Positions 43,767-54,432 of a DNA stretch of 64,000 nucleotides are shown here, in pieces (within the stretch, counting starts at the first letter, position 1; every line of letters begins with the position of its first letter). Position numbers and translations under genes: made by a program. Below the pieces are notes generated by a model. The model was given only the letters and a program-made list of their open reading frames with translations, had not been told where the DNA came from and did no database searches. The stretch comes from Falciphora oryzae (taxonomy: Eukaryota; Ascomycota; Sordariomycetes; Magnaporthales; Magnaporthaceae), in the NCBI GenBank assembly GCA_000733355.1, contig JNVV01000036.1, forward strand, positions 322,219 through 386,218, written 5' to 3'.

Positions 43767-43799
<33 letters not shown>

Positions 43800-44773
43800 C
43801 AACGTTATATGTGGCGGCGTAGTAGTGATACCGCGAGCATTGGGGGCTATCGTATCAGGACGCCTCGTCGGCCTGTCGTGTAGCTGTCATCATGAAATGC
43901 TGTGTCACTATGTGTTTGTTACAGTACGGCGAAGGCTTACACCTAGCCCCCGCAGCTAAAATTTCGCGAACAGCCCAACGAAGGCAGGGCATGCCAAGGG
44001 GATCCTGGCTGGCGTGGGTCGCGTGGGCCCCCCTTGTGGTGGCAGCCCCTGAAATTCCAATAGTAGCAACCCGATTGCCAGTCGCAACGGAGCCCACCGT
44101 GTTCGATGTACCGGGTGTCTGGGCGGGGAAAGGAGAGAAAAAATAAATGAATGAAAACCACTCAACACCCCCTGCTCCGCAAAAGAGGCAGCTGGCGAGG
44201 GCCCACGCTGCAAGGGGGACCGGAACAGACACCCGGGTTCGTTTCCCGCTGCCCACCTTTCCCTTTGTGACAGCGGCTGGTTGCCGCTGGCACTGTGGTC
44301 GACGCTGTTAGCTCCGCACTGCAGATTCTTCAGCTCGTTGCGCTTCTCGCTTGCTCCATCCTTCCCTCCACTTTTGACCCATGCTACTGCGGCCAGATAG
44401 AGAGAGAGAGATCGGCGGTCGCCCCCTCCCACCTCTCCCCACATCTCCTGGCTCGCTGGCTCGAGGCTCCTCCAAAGCTCGGCAGCGAGCGATGGGCCGA
44501 GACGCGGTATAATATGTAGCTAGTGACTGGCTGGGGTGGACGGGCGCAGAGCAGCGCCGTATCCGCCACACCCACACCCTGTCGACCTGACCTGCGCGTA
44601 GCCGCCGAGCCGGACAGGCGGAGAACTCTGTCGTGATTAGCTTCCGCACCGCGACCATCACCCTCTTTGCGTCTGCTCGCGTGAGAGAGCCAGGAGCTGA
44701 ACTAGCAAGGCCGTCAACAAGGGACGACATACTATACACACAACCGGCTAGCAGAGACGGTCAGCTGCCCAAC
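43505..44773. other. Intergenic region upstream of the P450
   Basis: Holds an A29 run (43770-43798) and a short GA repeat near 44399. No gene seen. A GGTTCG-type word near 44228 does not fold as a tRNA. Confidence 0.5.
43770..43798. repeat. Poly-A run (29 nt)
   Basis: Uninterrupted A29, about 265 nt after the Pth11-like stop. Confidence 0.95.
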
Positions 44774-46303
44774 ATGGCCGGGCTCCTGACGGCGGGAAAC
44801 CTTGTCCTCCTCGCGCTGGCCTACGTGGCCTTCAGGATCATGGCGCAGATTGTCCGCTACCGGTACCTGAGTCCGCTGTCCAAGTTCCCGGGCCCGTTCT
44901 GGGGCTCCGTGACGCGGCTCTGGATCACGTACCACAACGTGAAAGAAGACGAACCGCAGACGTTCCGCGAGCTGCACCGCAGGCACGGCCCCGTGGTGCG
45001 CGTGACGCCGACGATGCTGTCGGTCAGCGACGCGACGCGGCTGCCCGACATCTACAGCCGGCACGCCAACAAGTCGCAGCACTACATCACGGGCAGCTTC
45101 GGCAAGACCGAGTCGCTCTTCAACATGCAGGACTCCAAGACGCACGCGCGCTTTCGCAAGATCGCGGCCGCGCCCTACTCGTTCTCCAACGTCCGCCGCA
45201 TGGAGCCGCTGCTCGACGCCAACATTGAGCGCTGGATGGACAAGCTGCAGACCAAGTTCGCGGCCACGGGCGAGGCCTTCGACTTTGCGCCGTGGGCCGT
45301 CTACATGGCGTACGACATCATCTCCGAGGTCGGGTTCGGGCAGCCGTTTGGCTTCATCGAGCAGGAGAGGGACGTTGAGGGGCTGATCCAGGGCTTCCAC
45401 GACGGGCTGGTGCCGTTTGGCATCATGGCGCGGTGCTGGCCCTTCACCAACTGGGTCAAGTCGACCTTCCTGGGCAAGTACCTGGTGGCGTCGCCGGAGC
45501 AGGACTCGGGCATCGGCACGCTGATGCGGTTCCGCGACCGGCTGATCGCCAAGCGCATCGAGGACAACGAGAAGGGCACGACGGGCGGGCGCATCGACCT
45601 GCTGCAGACGTTCCTCGAGGCGCGCGACGAGGACGGCAAGCCGCTGGACCTCGAGTACGTCCGGGCCGAGATCCTGCTGGTGCTGCTGGCGGGGGCCGAC
45701 ACGACGGGCACGACGGTCAACGCGCTCATGACGCACCTGATGACGCACCCGGCGGCGCACGACAAGGTCATGGCGGAGCTGGACGGGGCGACGCGGGCGG
45801 GCAAGCTGTCGGCCATGCCGCAGTACGAGGAGGTGTCGAGCCACTGCCCCTACTACGTGGCGTGCGTGCGCGAGACGATGCGGCTCAACCCGGCGGCGCC
45901 CAACATCTTCCCGCGGCTTGCCGGGAAAGGCGGGCTCGAGCTGTACGGCAGGCTCGCGCCCGAGGGGACTGAGCTGACGTGCAACCCGTGGCTGGTGCAC
46001 CGCGACCCGGCCATCTACGGGGACGACGCGGACGACTTCCGGCCTGAGCGCTGGCTCGAGGACGGGGCGCGCACCCGGGAGATGGTCAAGTACAGCATGG
46101 CGTTTGGGTATGGTCCCCGCGAGTGTCTGGGCCGGCACATTGCCATGATGGAGCTGTTCAAGGGGCCGCTGCAGTTTCTGCGGTACTTCAAGCCCGAGGT
46201 GCAGAACAAGAAGCAGCCTGGGCGGTACGTGTACAAAGGGGGGATCAGCTACTTTGAGGACATTTGGATCAAGATTGAGCGGCGGCCGCAGGTGGTTGCT
46301 TAA
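44774..46303 (+). CDS. Cytochrome P450 monooxygenase
   Basis: A single exon of 509 residues, the normal length for a microsomal fungal P450. There is an N-terminal membrane anchor (LVLLALAYVAFRIMAQIV) and a Pro-Gly hinge (KFPGPFWG). The I-helix AGADTT is at 306-311, the K-helix ExxR at 367-370 (ETMR), the PERW motif follows, and the heme loop FGYGPRECLG has Cys451 as the axial ligand. All catalytic landmarks are intact. It resembles the large pisatin-demethylase/benzoate-hydroxylase-like group of filamentous fungi, but I cannot assign a substrate. It would receive electrons from the ER cytochrome P450 reductase. The ATG chosen directly precedes the anchor; the upstream in-frame sequence lacks a better start. 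Confidence 0.94.
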   Translation: MAGLLTAGNLVLLALAYVAFRIMAQIVRYRYLSPLSKFPGPFWGSVTRLWITYHNVKEDEPQTFRELHRRHGPVVRVTPTMLSVSDATRLPDIYSRHANKSQHYITGSFGKTESLFNMQDSKTHARFRKIAAAPYSFSNVRRMEPLLDANIERWMDKLQTKFAATGEAFDFAPWAVYMAYDIISEVGFGQPFGFIEQERDVEGLIQGFHDGLVPFGIMARCWPFTNWVKSTFLGKYLVASPEQDSGIGTLMRFRDRLIAKRIEDNEKGTTGGRIDLLQTFLEARDEDGKPLDLEYVRAEILLVLLAGADTTGTTVNALMTHLMTHPAAHDKVMAELDGATRAGKLSAMPQYEEVSSHCPYYVACVRETMRLNPAAPNIFPRLAGKGGLELYGRLAPEGTELTCNPWLVHRDPAIYGDDADDFRPERWLEDGARTREMVKYSMAFGYGPRECLGRHIAMMELFKGPLQFLRYFKPEVQNKKQPGRYVYKGGISYFEDIWIKIERRPQVVA

Positions 46304-46755
46304 AGACGAAGGGAGAGGTAATCGCTGGCTCAAACGAAAAGTTGAAAGTTGATATGGAATTGATGCAGCTTGAGTGAATTGAATGCTGGGGCTGCCCCCC
46401 AAAAGTGGCTGAGCTGGGTCACAGATGATGACATGTGGATGGCGCTGCCAAAAGTGAATTCACTGTGCCTTAGTGTGCACTAACACTGTTCTTTATACCG
46501 TGCAACACCCAAGCCACCCCACCTCTCGACTCAGCGGGGGGGCCATGTGCTTGGCTGCCGCTGGCTGGGCTAAGCCGCAGTTGCAGCCGCCCCTTCAACC
46601 ACGACAAAGAAGCCGCCTGGTCTAAACCGTTGCCTGTCTACCACCACCTGCGACCGACCTCTCTGTCCATTCATTTGTAGCCCATCGACTCCCTCGATTC
46701 CGCGTCCCAGACAAAGATTCCCACCCCGCTGCCTCTCCGCGAACCACCACCCACA
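46304..46755. other. Intergenic region, P450 3' flank and ESCRT-III gene promoter
   Basis: Holds the 12-bp palindrome AGTGAATTCACT (46453-46464) and TTAGTGTGCACTAA just after it. No gene seen. Confidence 0.5.
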
Positions 46756-47448
46756 ATGTCGGCAGCACGCCAACAAGCCGCCCTCACCGATGCGCGCATC
46801 AAGTCTGGGGTATGCTCCCCCTGCCTGTCTCCCCATTCCATCTGCTCGGGCCGCCGCTGACACCCTCCCCAGATGCTCGTCAAGCAAACCAACCGCGCAA
46901 TCGCCAAGCTCGACAAGCAAATGAACGACCTCGACAAGCAGGTCGCCACCTGCCTCAAGGCCGGCAAGATGGAGCAGGCCCGCCAGAAAGCCCAGCTCAA
47001 GGTCAAGCTGCAAGAGTCCAAGCTGCAGATGGAGTCCACCGCCCAGATGGCCGCCGGCTTCCAGGCCGACATCGAGCAGCAGCACCTGATGCTGCAGACG
47101 ACGCAGCACCTCGACAACGTCTCGCGCCTCTCGAGCTGGCTCATGAAACGCAACGACCCGGAACGCTCCATGCGCTCCGTCGAGGAGGCCACGCGCCAGA
47201 TCCAGGAGCAGCAGCTGACCAACAGCATATACCGCGAGGCCATGACGCAGCGCACGGGGTCCCAGGTCAACGACGAGGTGGTCGACGAGTACCTGGCCAA
47301 GATGGCCGACAGCGTCGGCGTCAGTCTGGGGAACGAGCTCTCCGCCCCGAGCAAGGCTGACCCGGCCAAGGAGTCGGCCACCACGGAGCCGTCGCAGGAG
47401 GCCGAGGACGAGCTGAACCAGCGGCTCAAGGCTCTGCGTGCTATCTAG
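46756..47448 (+). CDS. ESCRT-III family (SNF7-domain) protein, CHMP-like
   Basis: Two exons: 46756-46809 and 46873-47448, 209 residues; intron 63 nt. The protein is almost entirely helical and charged, with the SNF7-type core AIAKLDKQMNDLDKQVATCLKAGKMEQARQ split over long basic helices, then an acidic C-terminal half. It ends with EDELNQRLKALRAI, a good MIT-interacting motif (MIM1) that recruits the ATPase Vps4. The C-terminal part (VVDEYLAKMADSVGVSLGNEL) resembles the Vps2 and Did2 branches, but the N-terminus is shorter than in typical Vps2, so I do not name the subunit. The family forms membrane-scission filaments at endosomes. Confidence 0.75.
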
Positions 47449-47676
47449 CTTCTTTTTCGAGTCCTGCATCTCTCTCCTTTCTTCGGTTGGCTGGGACGGC
47501 GTTCAGGAGTATCACATTGACGGCCAGACAGATCACGGCTTGTCGAACATGCGCATATCGTTCTTGCTTGATGTCTTTCTTGGGTTTCCTCGTTTTCCTC
47601 CATCTAGAGCATGAATGCCATCGCGCCATGCCGATTGTTGAATATGGACATGCCTCGCTTGCTTAACCATTTCTCC

Positions 47677-47680
<4 letters not shown>

Positions 47681-47709
<29 letters not shown>
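47681..47709. repeat. Poly-T run (29 nt)
   Basis: Uninterrupted T29, 70 nt before the purine minisatellite. Confidence 0.95.
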
Positions 47710-47778
47710 GGTTCGCTCGCCTTTCCTCCCTAATTTGAACCATAAATGCCATGGTACCTGCCGACGTGATGTAAAAAG

Positions 47779-47846
47779 GGATACAGGAAAGGAAACGGAA
47801 AGGAAACAGGGAAGGGAACAAACAGGTAAGGAACCAGGAAAGGATA
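47779..47846. repeat. Purine-rich minisatellite, copy B
   Basis: Starts with GGATACAGGAAA and contains AGGAACCAGGAAAGGA (47829-47844), both found exactly in the array at 26307-26402, in the same order. Confidence 0.7.
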
Positions 47847-47868
47847 AAAAAGAATCGAGGCAATACAA

Positions 47869-48462
47869 ATGCCATCTTTTGTGCCGCGAACGGGGTGCTG
47901 CGACCACCATGTGGCTTTATTATTCAATCGGCAGAACGCCCACACCATGACGCTCGCTGCCAGGGCCGTCGTCGAACTCTTCCGTCTCGTCAAACGTGAG
48001 GCCGAACTCGACCGCGAACTCCTGGCCTTTTCCATCTCGCACGACCACCAATCAGTCCGCATTTATGGCGAATATCCAGTACTTGATGGAAAGAACACAA
48101 AGTACTACCGTCACCTAATCCACCACTTCGTGTTTACCGCGCTCAATGGCAGGGAGAGGTGGACGGCGTATCGGTTCACAAGGAACCTCTACGACGACTG
48201 GATGCCGAAACACCTCGGCAGGATCCGCTCGGCCATTAATCAGCTGCCGTCCGACCTGAATTTTGACGTTCCGTCGCTCCCGGACACCCTTTCTTCCCAA
48301 GGGCTCGGGAGCCTTGGTTTGCGCGACGACGACACGGCTTCCCCGTCAGAAGGCGGTGGCCAGTCAAGCATGGGTGATCACCGGCCTACTCCAGACATGT
48401 CCTCCACGGGACCGGCAGCGGCGAAGAGGCCGAGGACAGACGGGGATGACGGAGCTAAATAG
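47869..48462 (+). pseudogene. 5'-truncated DUF7924-type gene fragment
   Basis: An open frame of 197 codons. From about 47926 it reads like the C-terminal half of the fungal DUF7924 family: NRQNAHTMTLAARAVVELF, then LLAFSISHDHQSVRIYGEYP, YYRHLIHHFVFTALNGRERW and WMPKHLGRIRSAINQLP. Members normally have several hundred residues before this point; nothing of that kind is found upstream, where the minisatellite and T29 lie instead. The first 19 codons (47869-47925) look random. The tail is Ser/Gly-rich and ends with a KRPR basic patch. I judge it a truncated relic, although an expressed short protein starting at ATG 47947 cannot be excluded. The family's biochemical function is not known to me. 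Confidence 0.65.
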
Positions 48463-48775
48463 CGCACAGCGCAAGCCTCGGGCGCCACACCGTGGACAAG
48501 GGTGTTCAGGCAGTCGTGCAGGCGGTGCGGTGATGGGTTCCGCAGACGCCAGGGTTATGATCGGTCTCAGTAGTTTAGCGTCGGTGTTTTGGCTTGTTTG
48601 CGATGGTATTCATTCGGTATATTATGTGTCATGTCGGCATGGCACCATGACAATCATGGTCTAGTTTGGGGGAGGAAAGGCGAGCGAACTAAAAAGCTCC
48701 GCGCTGGTATGGTAGATGACTAGCTAGACAAGTGCTAGGCACCTACCTAGCTATCCAAAGAAAAGAGAGGCATCC
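48463..48775. other. Convergent intergenic region
   Basis: 313 nt between the DUF7924 fragment and the 3' end of SKI2. Nothing further is seen. Confidence 0.5.
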
Positions 48776-51700
48776 CTACATGTACAGACTCGCCACAGCA
48801 GTGATGTCCCGCTTGATCAGCTCCTGCGCCGCCTGCATCTTCTGGTACAGCTCCGGGTCGCCAATGATGCGCGCCGCGTTCTTGACCTCGCGGCACGTCT
48901 CGTCCAGCCGCGTGATGGTCCTCACAATAGTGCCCTCGAGCACCGTCGTCAGATCAGTAATGTTCTTGAAGCTCATCCCCCGCGCCCACTCGTACACCAC
49001 CTCCATCAGCCCGAACCGCGGCCGGCTGGCGAAGTCGGCCGACTCGTCGCCCACCTGGATCACCTGGTGCAGCGTCTGGATGTTGTTGACCTTTTCGCTG
49101 AGCTGCACAATGGCGTCGAGCCCCTTTTTCAGGCGCGCCGGCAGCTGCGGCTCCGAGTCGGTCTTCTCCTGGAACACAAAGCACGACAGCAGCGCCGCGA
49201 TCTCGGCCGGCTCGTACTCGGCCAGCACGTTGTCCAGGATCAGCTCCGTCAACACTAACTCGTCGCCGCTGTGGATCTCGCACGCCACCTTGCCCTTGAG
49301 CTGGATCCGCGACGCCTCGTCGATGAAGTTGAGGTCGCGCAGCACCTGGATCCGCTGCTCGTAGTCGGGCAGCAGCTGTAGGTTCTGGTCCGACAGCGCC
49401 TGCTGCAGCTGCTGGATGTTCTCCTTGATCAGCCACTGGTCGTGGCACATGGCAAAGTGCCGCAGGAACTGCGGGCACGCCAGCGCCGCCGATTTTGTGG
49501 CTGTCACCTCGGCCTGCCGCCGCTTCGTCACCAGCTCCTGGAATTGCAGGTTGCGCATCTTGGACACATCCACCTCCTGCCACCAGTCCGCCTCCCACGT
49601 GCCCGCGATGCGCTTCAGCTGACTCAGCGCCCCGACTCGCGCCTCGCCGCCCTGGAAGATGTCGGGCACGATGCCCTTGGTGACGTGTGCCGTCAGGCAC
49701 TCGACGTCGGACAGCGGCACGTGCAGCGTCTTGGTCTGCACCTGCTTCTTGCCGTCGCCCGCGTGTAGCGTCGTGTAGAAGCGGCCCCACGCCGGCATGA
49801 AGGGCATGATGTCGCTGTTGTCGCGCGTCTCTCTCGCGCTGCGGATCCCGCACACATGCAGCGTCGGCCCGCTGCCGGCAGTGCCGCTCTTTGCGCTGGC
49901 GCCCTCGCTCAGCAGGATGCCCGCCGTGCGCACGCCGTCCTTGGTGTAGACCACCAGGCGACCAGGCGCAAACATCTTGCGGCCGGCAGGGATCGACAGC
50001 AGCTTTAGGTAGAGCTCCTGCGTCAGCTGCCGGTAGTCCTGCGCCGCCTGGTGGCACTCGTCCATGCAGCTGCCCTCGTCGCACAGGGCGCACTCGTCTC
50101 GCTTGACCTTGGCCAAGTCGGCCTCGGAGAGCTTGACGGCCTTTTCGTGCTCGGGCAGGAGCTGCTGCGTGGCGTGCTCCGAGAAGCTGCGCTTGATCAT
50201 CTCCTCGATCTTGAGCGCCTCGACGCGGAGCAGGTTCAGGATCATGTTGTATGTCAGCCGGAACTGTGACCGCAGCTTCGACGGCTCTCCCAGAATCATT
50301 TTGTTCAGATCGGCCACGGGTGGCGCCTCGTCGCCGCCGCCCGGCGGGACAATGATGACGGAGCCCACCGTGTCGAGTCCACGCCGCCCTGCCCGCCCCG
50401 CCATCTGCGTGTACTCGCCCGGCAGCAGGTTCCGGAACGAGTGGCCGTCGTGTTTGCGATAGCCCGAAAACACCACGGTGCGCGTCGGCAGGTTCAAGCC
50501 CATAGCAAATGTCTCTGTCGCGAAGAGCACCTTGACCAGCGTCTGTGCAAAGAGCATCTCGACCATCTCCTTGACGATGGGCAGCAGCCCGCCGTGGTGT
50601 ACCGCGATGCCGCGCCCCAGCAGACCCCGAAGCCGGACGATCTGTGGCAGCACTCGGTCCTCGGGCTTGAGCCGCGCGATCGACCGCTCGATGGTCATGT
50701 GGATCGCGCTCTTCTCGTTGGCCGTGCAGAAGTCCTGGTTGCTCAGCGCGTCTGCGTTCTCCTCGCACCGCTTCTTGGAGAAGACGAAGATGCAGGCCGG
50801 CAGCAGCGTCGACTTCTTGAGGAACTGCACCAGGTGCACCCACAGGTTGCGGTCCTGCGCCATCGACGTGAACCCTCCCTGGCGGCCGGTCCTGCCCATG
50901 TGGCCGGGAGCATGGCTTGCGCGCGGGGGTCCCTGGCCACCGCGCCCGCCGCCGCCTCCACCTCTTCCACCACCACCACCCCGACCGCCTCTCTGCTGTT
51001 GCCCACCTCTGCCCCCTCCGCCTCCTCGTTGCGGAGCGCCCCCACGGCCGCCCCGTTGGTTCCCAGCGCCGCCAGCGCCAGAGCCCGCGCCGGCGTTTTG
51101 CGGCTTGTCCCTGCCCTGAATGGCCAGGTTGGCGTCCTTCCAGCCCTTCTCGATGAACTTCTTGTCCGAGTCGACGATCTTGTGAATAGCCTTGCCACCC
51201 CAGAGGTAGTGCTCGAGCGGAACGGGGCGCTTGGGGGTCGAGATGACGTAGATGTCGCGCTTCTTGGTGCGGCCGACCCACGAGGCGAACTCGTACGTGT
51301 TGGGCACCGTGGCGGACAGCAGGATCAGCGAGACGTGGTCGGGCAGCATGATGATGACCTCCTCCCAGACGACGCCGCGCTCGAAGTCGTTGACGTAGTG
51401 CACCTCGTCGAAAATCACAAACTCGACGTCGCGGATCATGTCGGCGCCCCGGTACAGCATGCTCCGCAGGATCTCGGTCGTCATGATCAGGCAGCTGGCC
51501 TCGGGATTTATCTGCACGTCGCCCGTCAGGATGCCGACCTCGTCAAAGGTCTGGCGGAAATCGCGGAACTTTTGGTTGCTCAGCGCCTTGATGGGACTCG
51601 TGTAGATGGCTTTGGTCATGTGCCTGGCCGCCAGCGCGATGGCATACTCGGCCACGACCGTCTTGCCGGCCGACGTGTGGGCCGCCACAAAGACGCTGTC

Positions 51701-52777
51701 GCCGTTCTCGAGGTGGTAGACGGCCTCCTTCTGGAACGTGTCCAGCTCGAACGGCCACTCGCGCGCCATGTCAGGCACCAGCTCGCGGAAGTTGGTGAAG
51801 TCGCGCTTAACGTCCACCATGTGCGCCCACTCTCGTCCGGCCTTGCGCGCGCTCGATGCCGCCAGCTGCCCGTGCGGCTCGAGGGCTGGGAACTCGACGG
51901 GGAGGAGTGCGTCGAGCTCTTCATCCTGGTCCGCGTCCGCGTCCGCGTCTTCGCCGCTGGCCGTCTCCGCATCAGCGGCGATCCTGGCCGCTTCGGCGTC
52001 GTCCCCGTCGCCGTCTGGCTTCGGCTCGGGCTCCTGGTCCAGCTCGTGCAGGACCGCAGTGGCGTCGGCCTCTTCTGTCTGCGACTTTTTCCTCAAGCTG
52101 AGGTCGATGCCTCGGCTCAAGCCCGGTGCTACCTGCAGGAGGCCAGCCTTGTCGCTAACCAGGAGGACACGCTCGAGCTTGTTCTTGGATGAGGCCGAGG
52201 GGTCCCCGCTCGAGGCGCGCAGCAGCTGGTCGTCCAAGGCGGCGGCGGCCTCGACGCTATCCAAGCCGCCTGGGGCGAAGGGGAAGAAACCGGCGGCGCC
52301 GCGCACAAAGTCGGCATTGTTGGCGGGCTTGCGGAGCAGCGACGTCGAGTTCTTGGCTGTGGCACTGGCGGCGGGCACGGTGACGGTGTCGTAGCCCACG
52401 ATGCGACCCTCGAGGCCCTGGCGTTGGAAGCGCACCACGGTTCTGGACTGGGTCGGCGGGAGGGTGAAGAGCGAGCCGTAATCGACGGGGACGTCCCAGC
52501 GTCTGGGCGGGTAGAGAGTAGACTAATATCAGTTGTGGACGGGGGAGCAAAGGATTGTAGGTGCTTACTGCTGCAGCTTGTCCAGCCAGGCGGTCGAGAA
52601 GGTGGGCGAAGGCGTCAGATACTTGGCCTCGAGTCTGGCCTTGGCCTCGTCGGGCGACTCCTTCCGCCGCTTGCTGGGCGACTGCTGCTGGAACAGGATC
52701 TCGTCAATGGGGTCTGTCAGGTCGCTGCCGTCGAGCTGGAGCCGGTCCATGGCCTCGGCGAGGTCTGTCGGCGCCAT
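48776..52777 (-). CDS. SKI2: SKI2 RNA helicase (antiviral helicase, Ski complex)
   Basis: Two exons: 52777-52569 and 52502-48776, 1311 residues (yeast Ski2 about 1290); intron 66 nt, phase 2. Helicase motifs are intact: AAHTSAGKTVVAEYA (Walker A), TSPIKALSNQKFRDF, FDEVHYVND (DEVH box), LLSATVPN, and in the second RecA domain FATETFAMGLNLP and QMAGRAGRRGLD. Between the two RecA domains lies an insertion of about 75 Gly/Arg residues. The C-terminal half carries the Ski2/Mtr4 arch and the DSHCT domain, ending near a YEWARGMSF motif. With Ski3 and Ski8 it feeds mRNA 3' ends into the cytosolic exosome for decay and non-stop surveillance. The start MAPTDLAEAMDRLQLDGSD fits the N-terminus of fungal orthologues. 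Confidence 0.95.
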
Positions 52778-53227
52778 GCTGGCAGGCGGGCGACCTAGCA
52801 CGAGTGAAAGGGAGGGTCTGGACGGGCACATGGATGCGGCGCAGACGGAGACAAGAAGCTACTGCTGTGCCCGGGTATCTGCGGAATTGAGAGCGAGAAA
52901 ATCACTAGCCCGGCTAAGCAACGAACAATGGCTGCTGCATCCAGAGCTTGCGCTCGAATTCGAATTCCAACGTTGTCCCATCTCCATGGACCTTTACCCC
53001 ACCATCGCCATCATTGTGGGGCTGCAGCCGACCCACACAGGTGGCCGAGCTAGCCCCTGATTGACGCAATGGGTGGGGGTTCTTAGATCAACCAGGTATC
53101 AACCATGCTCATCTATCTTCATTCATTCATTCATTCATTGTTGAGCTGTGTATGTTGACAGACAGGTTGCTCGTTCGGGCCACAGACGACGACGAAGAGC
53201 CAACAGCACCCAACACACCACCAGAAA
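52778..53227. other. Intergenic region between SKI2 and CSM3
   Basis: The SKI2 promoter and the CSM3 3' flank, with a (CATT)5 microsatellite at 53120-53139. No gene seen. Confidence 0.5.
53120..53139. repeat. (CATT)5 microsatellite
   Basis: Five perfect CATT units in the 3' flank of CSM3. Confidence 0.9.
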
Positions 53228-54432
53228 TTACCAGAGACCGTCGAGCTCTGCCATGGCCTCCTCGTCATCAGCAAAGTCTGCGCCAGGCGGAGCAGGGGCT
53301 TGACCCCCTATCGCCGCCGGCTTGCTCTGTGGCTTGCCTTGCAACTCGGCCTCCGCCATGAGCGCATCCAGATCATCGCCGTCGTCGTCGCCTTCTGGTC
53401 CCCCAGCTCCGCCACCGTTGGCAGTCGGCGCTGCCGCTTTTCCTGACCCAAACAGACTACTAGTGCCCGTCCCAAACAGACTCTTAGGGGCGGTATTCGA
53501 TGTTGACGGGGCAGATGCGCCTCCTGGTCGAGGCCGTGGCGGCCCCGAACTGGCTTCTGCTTCTGCCTCGGCCATCAGGGCATCCAGGTCCTCGTCGTCT
53601 GGCTCTCCACCACCAACGCCACCACCCTGGTCGCCCCCTGTTCTGCTTTCTGGCTCGGGTGTGGCATTGTACAAGTCCCCCAATTCATCAAAGGGGTCCT
53701 CGGCAAAGGGGTCGTCGTCTTCTGCTGCAGGCCTCGGCCGCTTCTCGAAAATTGGTGCTATCCGCGTGGGTTCCCTCGCTGGCGCGTCGGTGGCGCCTAC
53801 GGATGTGGCCTTGGGCTCGTCGTTGTCCATGGGCCTCGGTTTCGCTTCGTTGATCCAGTCCATGCGCTGCTTGTGCATGATGGATTTGTGCCCGGCCTTT
53901 TCGACCATGGCTAGGGCATCAAGGAACTTGGCCTTGGGGAAGACGTCGTCGAGCCAGAGCTGGTAGAAGGATAGCAAGCGGGCGGCGTCTGAGAACTGAG
54001 GAAGGGCAGGGTGTCCGTCAGAATGGCTGGGGCAATACGGGTGAACAGTTCTATCGCGCGCACCTCGTGGCCCTTGCCCTTGAGCTTAAGCTGGCTCGCC
54101 CGCTTTCGCAGTGCTGGTATTCCCTTGTCTGAGAGGAGACTGTTGGATCGATTGTAAGCTCAGGCCGCGCTAGAGGCTGCCACTTGCAATTCGGGACGTA
54201 GAAAGGGGACCAACCGAGTCTCGTCGAGCTTCACACGCGGAACTCGTGCACGCTTGGCGACCTCGACCTCCTGGTCGATGCCCAGGCCTCCATCAGGCTC
54301 CTTACGCTTGGCCTTGGACGAGGGGCTCTGGGTCGGGGAGTTTGTTGGCGAGGCGAAGGGGTCCTCGAAGTCGTCGCCGTCGGGGAAGTAGTTGTCGATG
54401 GCGTCGAGCGCCTGCTTTGGTTTGGGAGGCAT
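53228..54432 (-). CDS. CSM3: Replication fork protection complex subunit CSM3/Swi3
   Basis: Three exons: 54432-54215, 54139-54064 and 53995-53228, 353 residues; introns 75 and 68 nt, phases 2 and 0. The conserved Swi3/Tipin domain spans about 67-150: [20 protein letters not shown] (across intron 1), then [20 protein letters not shown] and WINEAKP. The N-terminus has the short acidic [15 protein letters not shown] typical of fungal Csm3. The C-terminal half is acidic and low in complexity, with two DALMAEAE repeats (in [15 protein letters not shown] and [13 protein letters not shown]). With Tof1 it stabilises stalled forks and supports checkpoint signalling in the nucleus. It is divergent from the complex I gene across 335 nt. 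Confidence 0.93.

Larger units (their letters stand above)
47449..47868. other. Intergenic region with T29 and purine minisatellite
   Basis: T29 at 47681-47709, then a purine-rich minisatellite at 47779-47846, directly before the truncated DUF7924 gene. No gene seen. Confidence 0.6.

Noticed and set aside
44220..44260. A GGGTTCGTTTCCC word resembling a tRNA T-arm
   Set aside because: No matching acceptor stem or A box at the right distance on either strand.
38620..46303. A biosynthetic gene cluster made of the Zn2Cys6 factor, Pth11-like receptor and P450
   Set aside because: There is no backbone enzyme (PKS, NRPS, terpene synthase), and the only FAS-like gene is more than 30 kb away. Simple proximity is not enough.
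44732..46402. A 556-codon open frame on the minus strand opposite the P450
   Set aside because: It mirrors the P450 frame; G/C third positions keep the antisense frame open. No domain can be seen.
26187..47709. SINE-like retroposons suggested by poly-T runs
   Set aside because: No shared body sequence next to the runs, no Pol III boxes and no target duplications found.
48954..52192. Long frames (775 codons on the minus strand in another frame; 583 codons on the plus strand) within SKI2
   Set aside because: They are by-products of GC-rich codon use; the SKI2 frame carries all helicase motifs.
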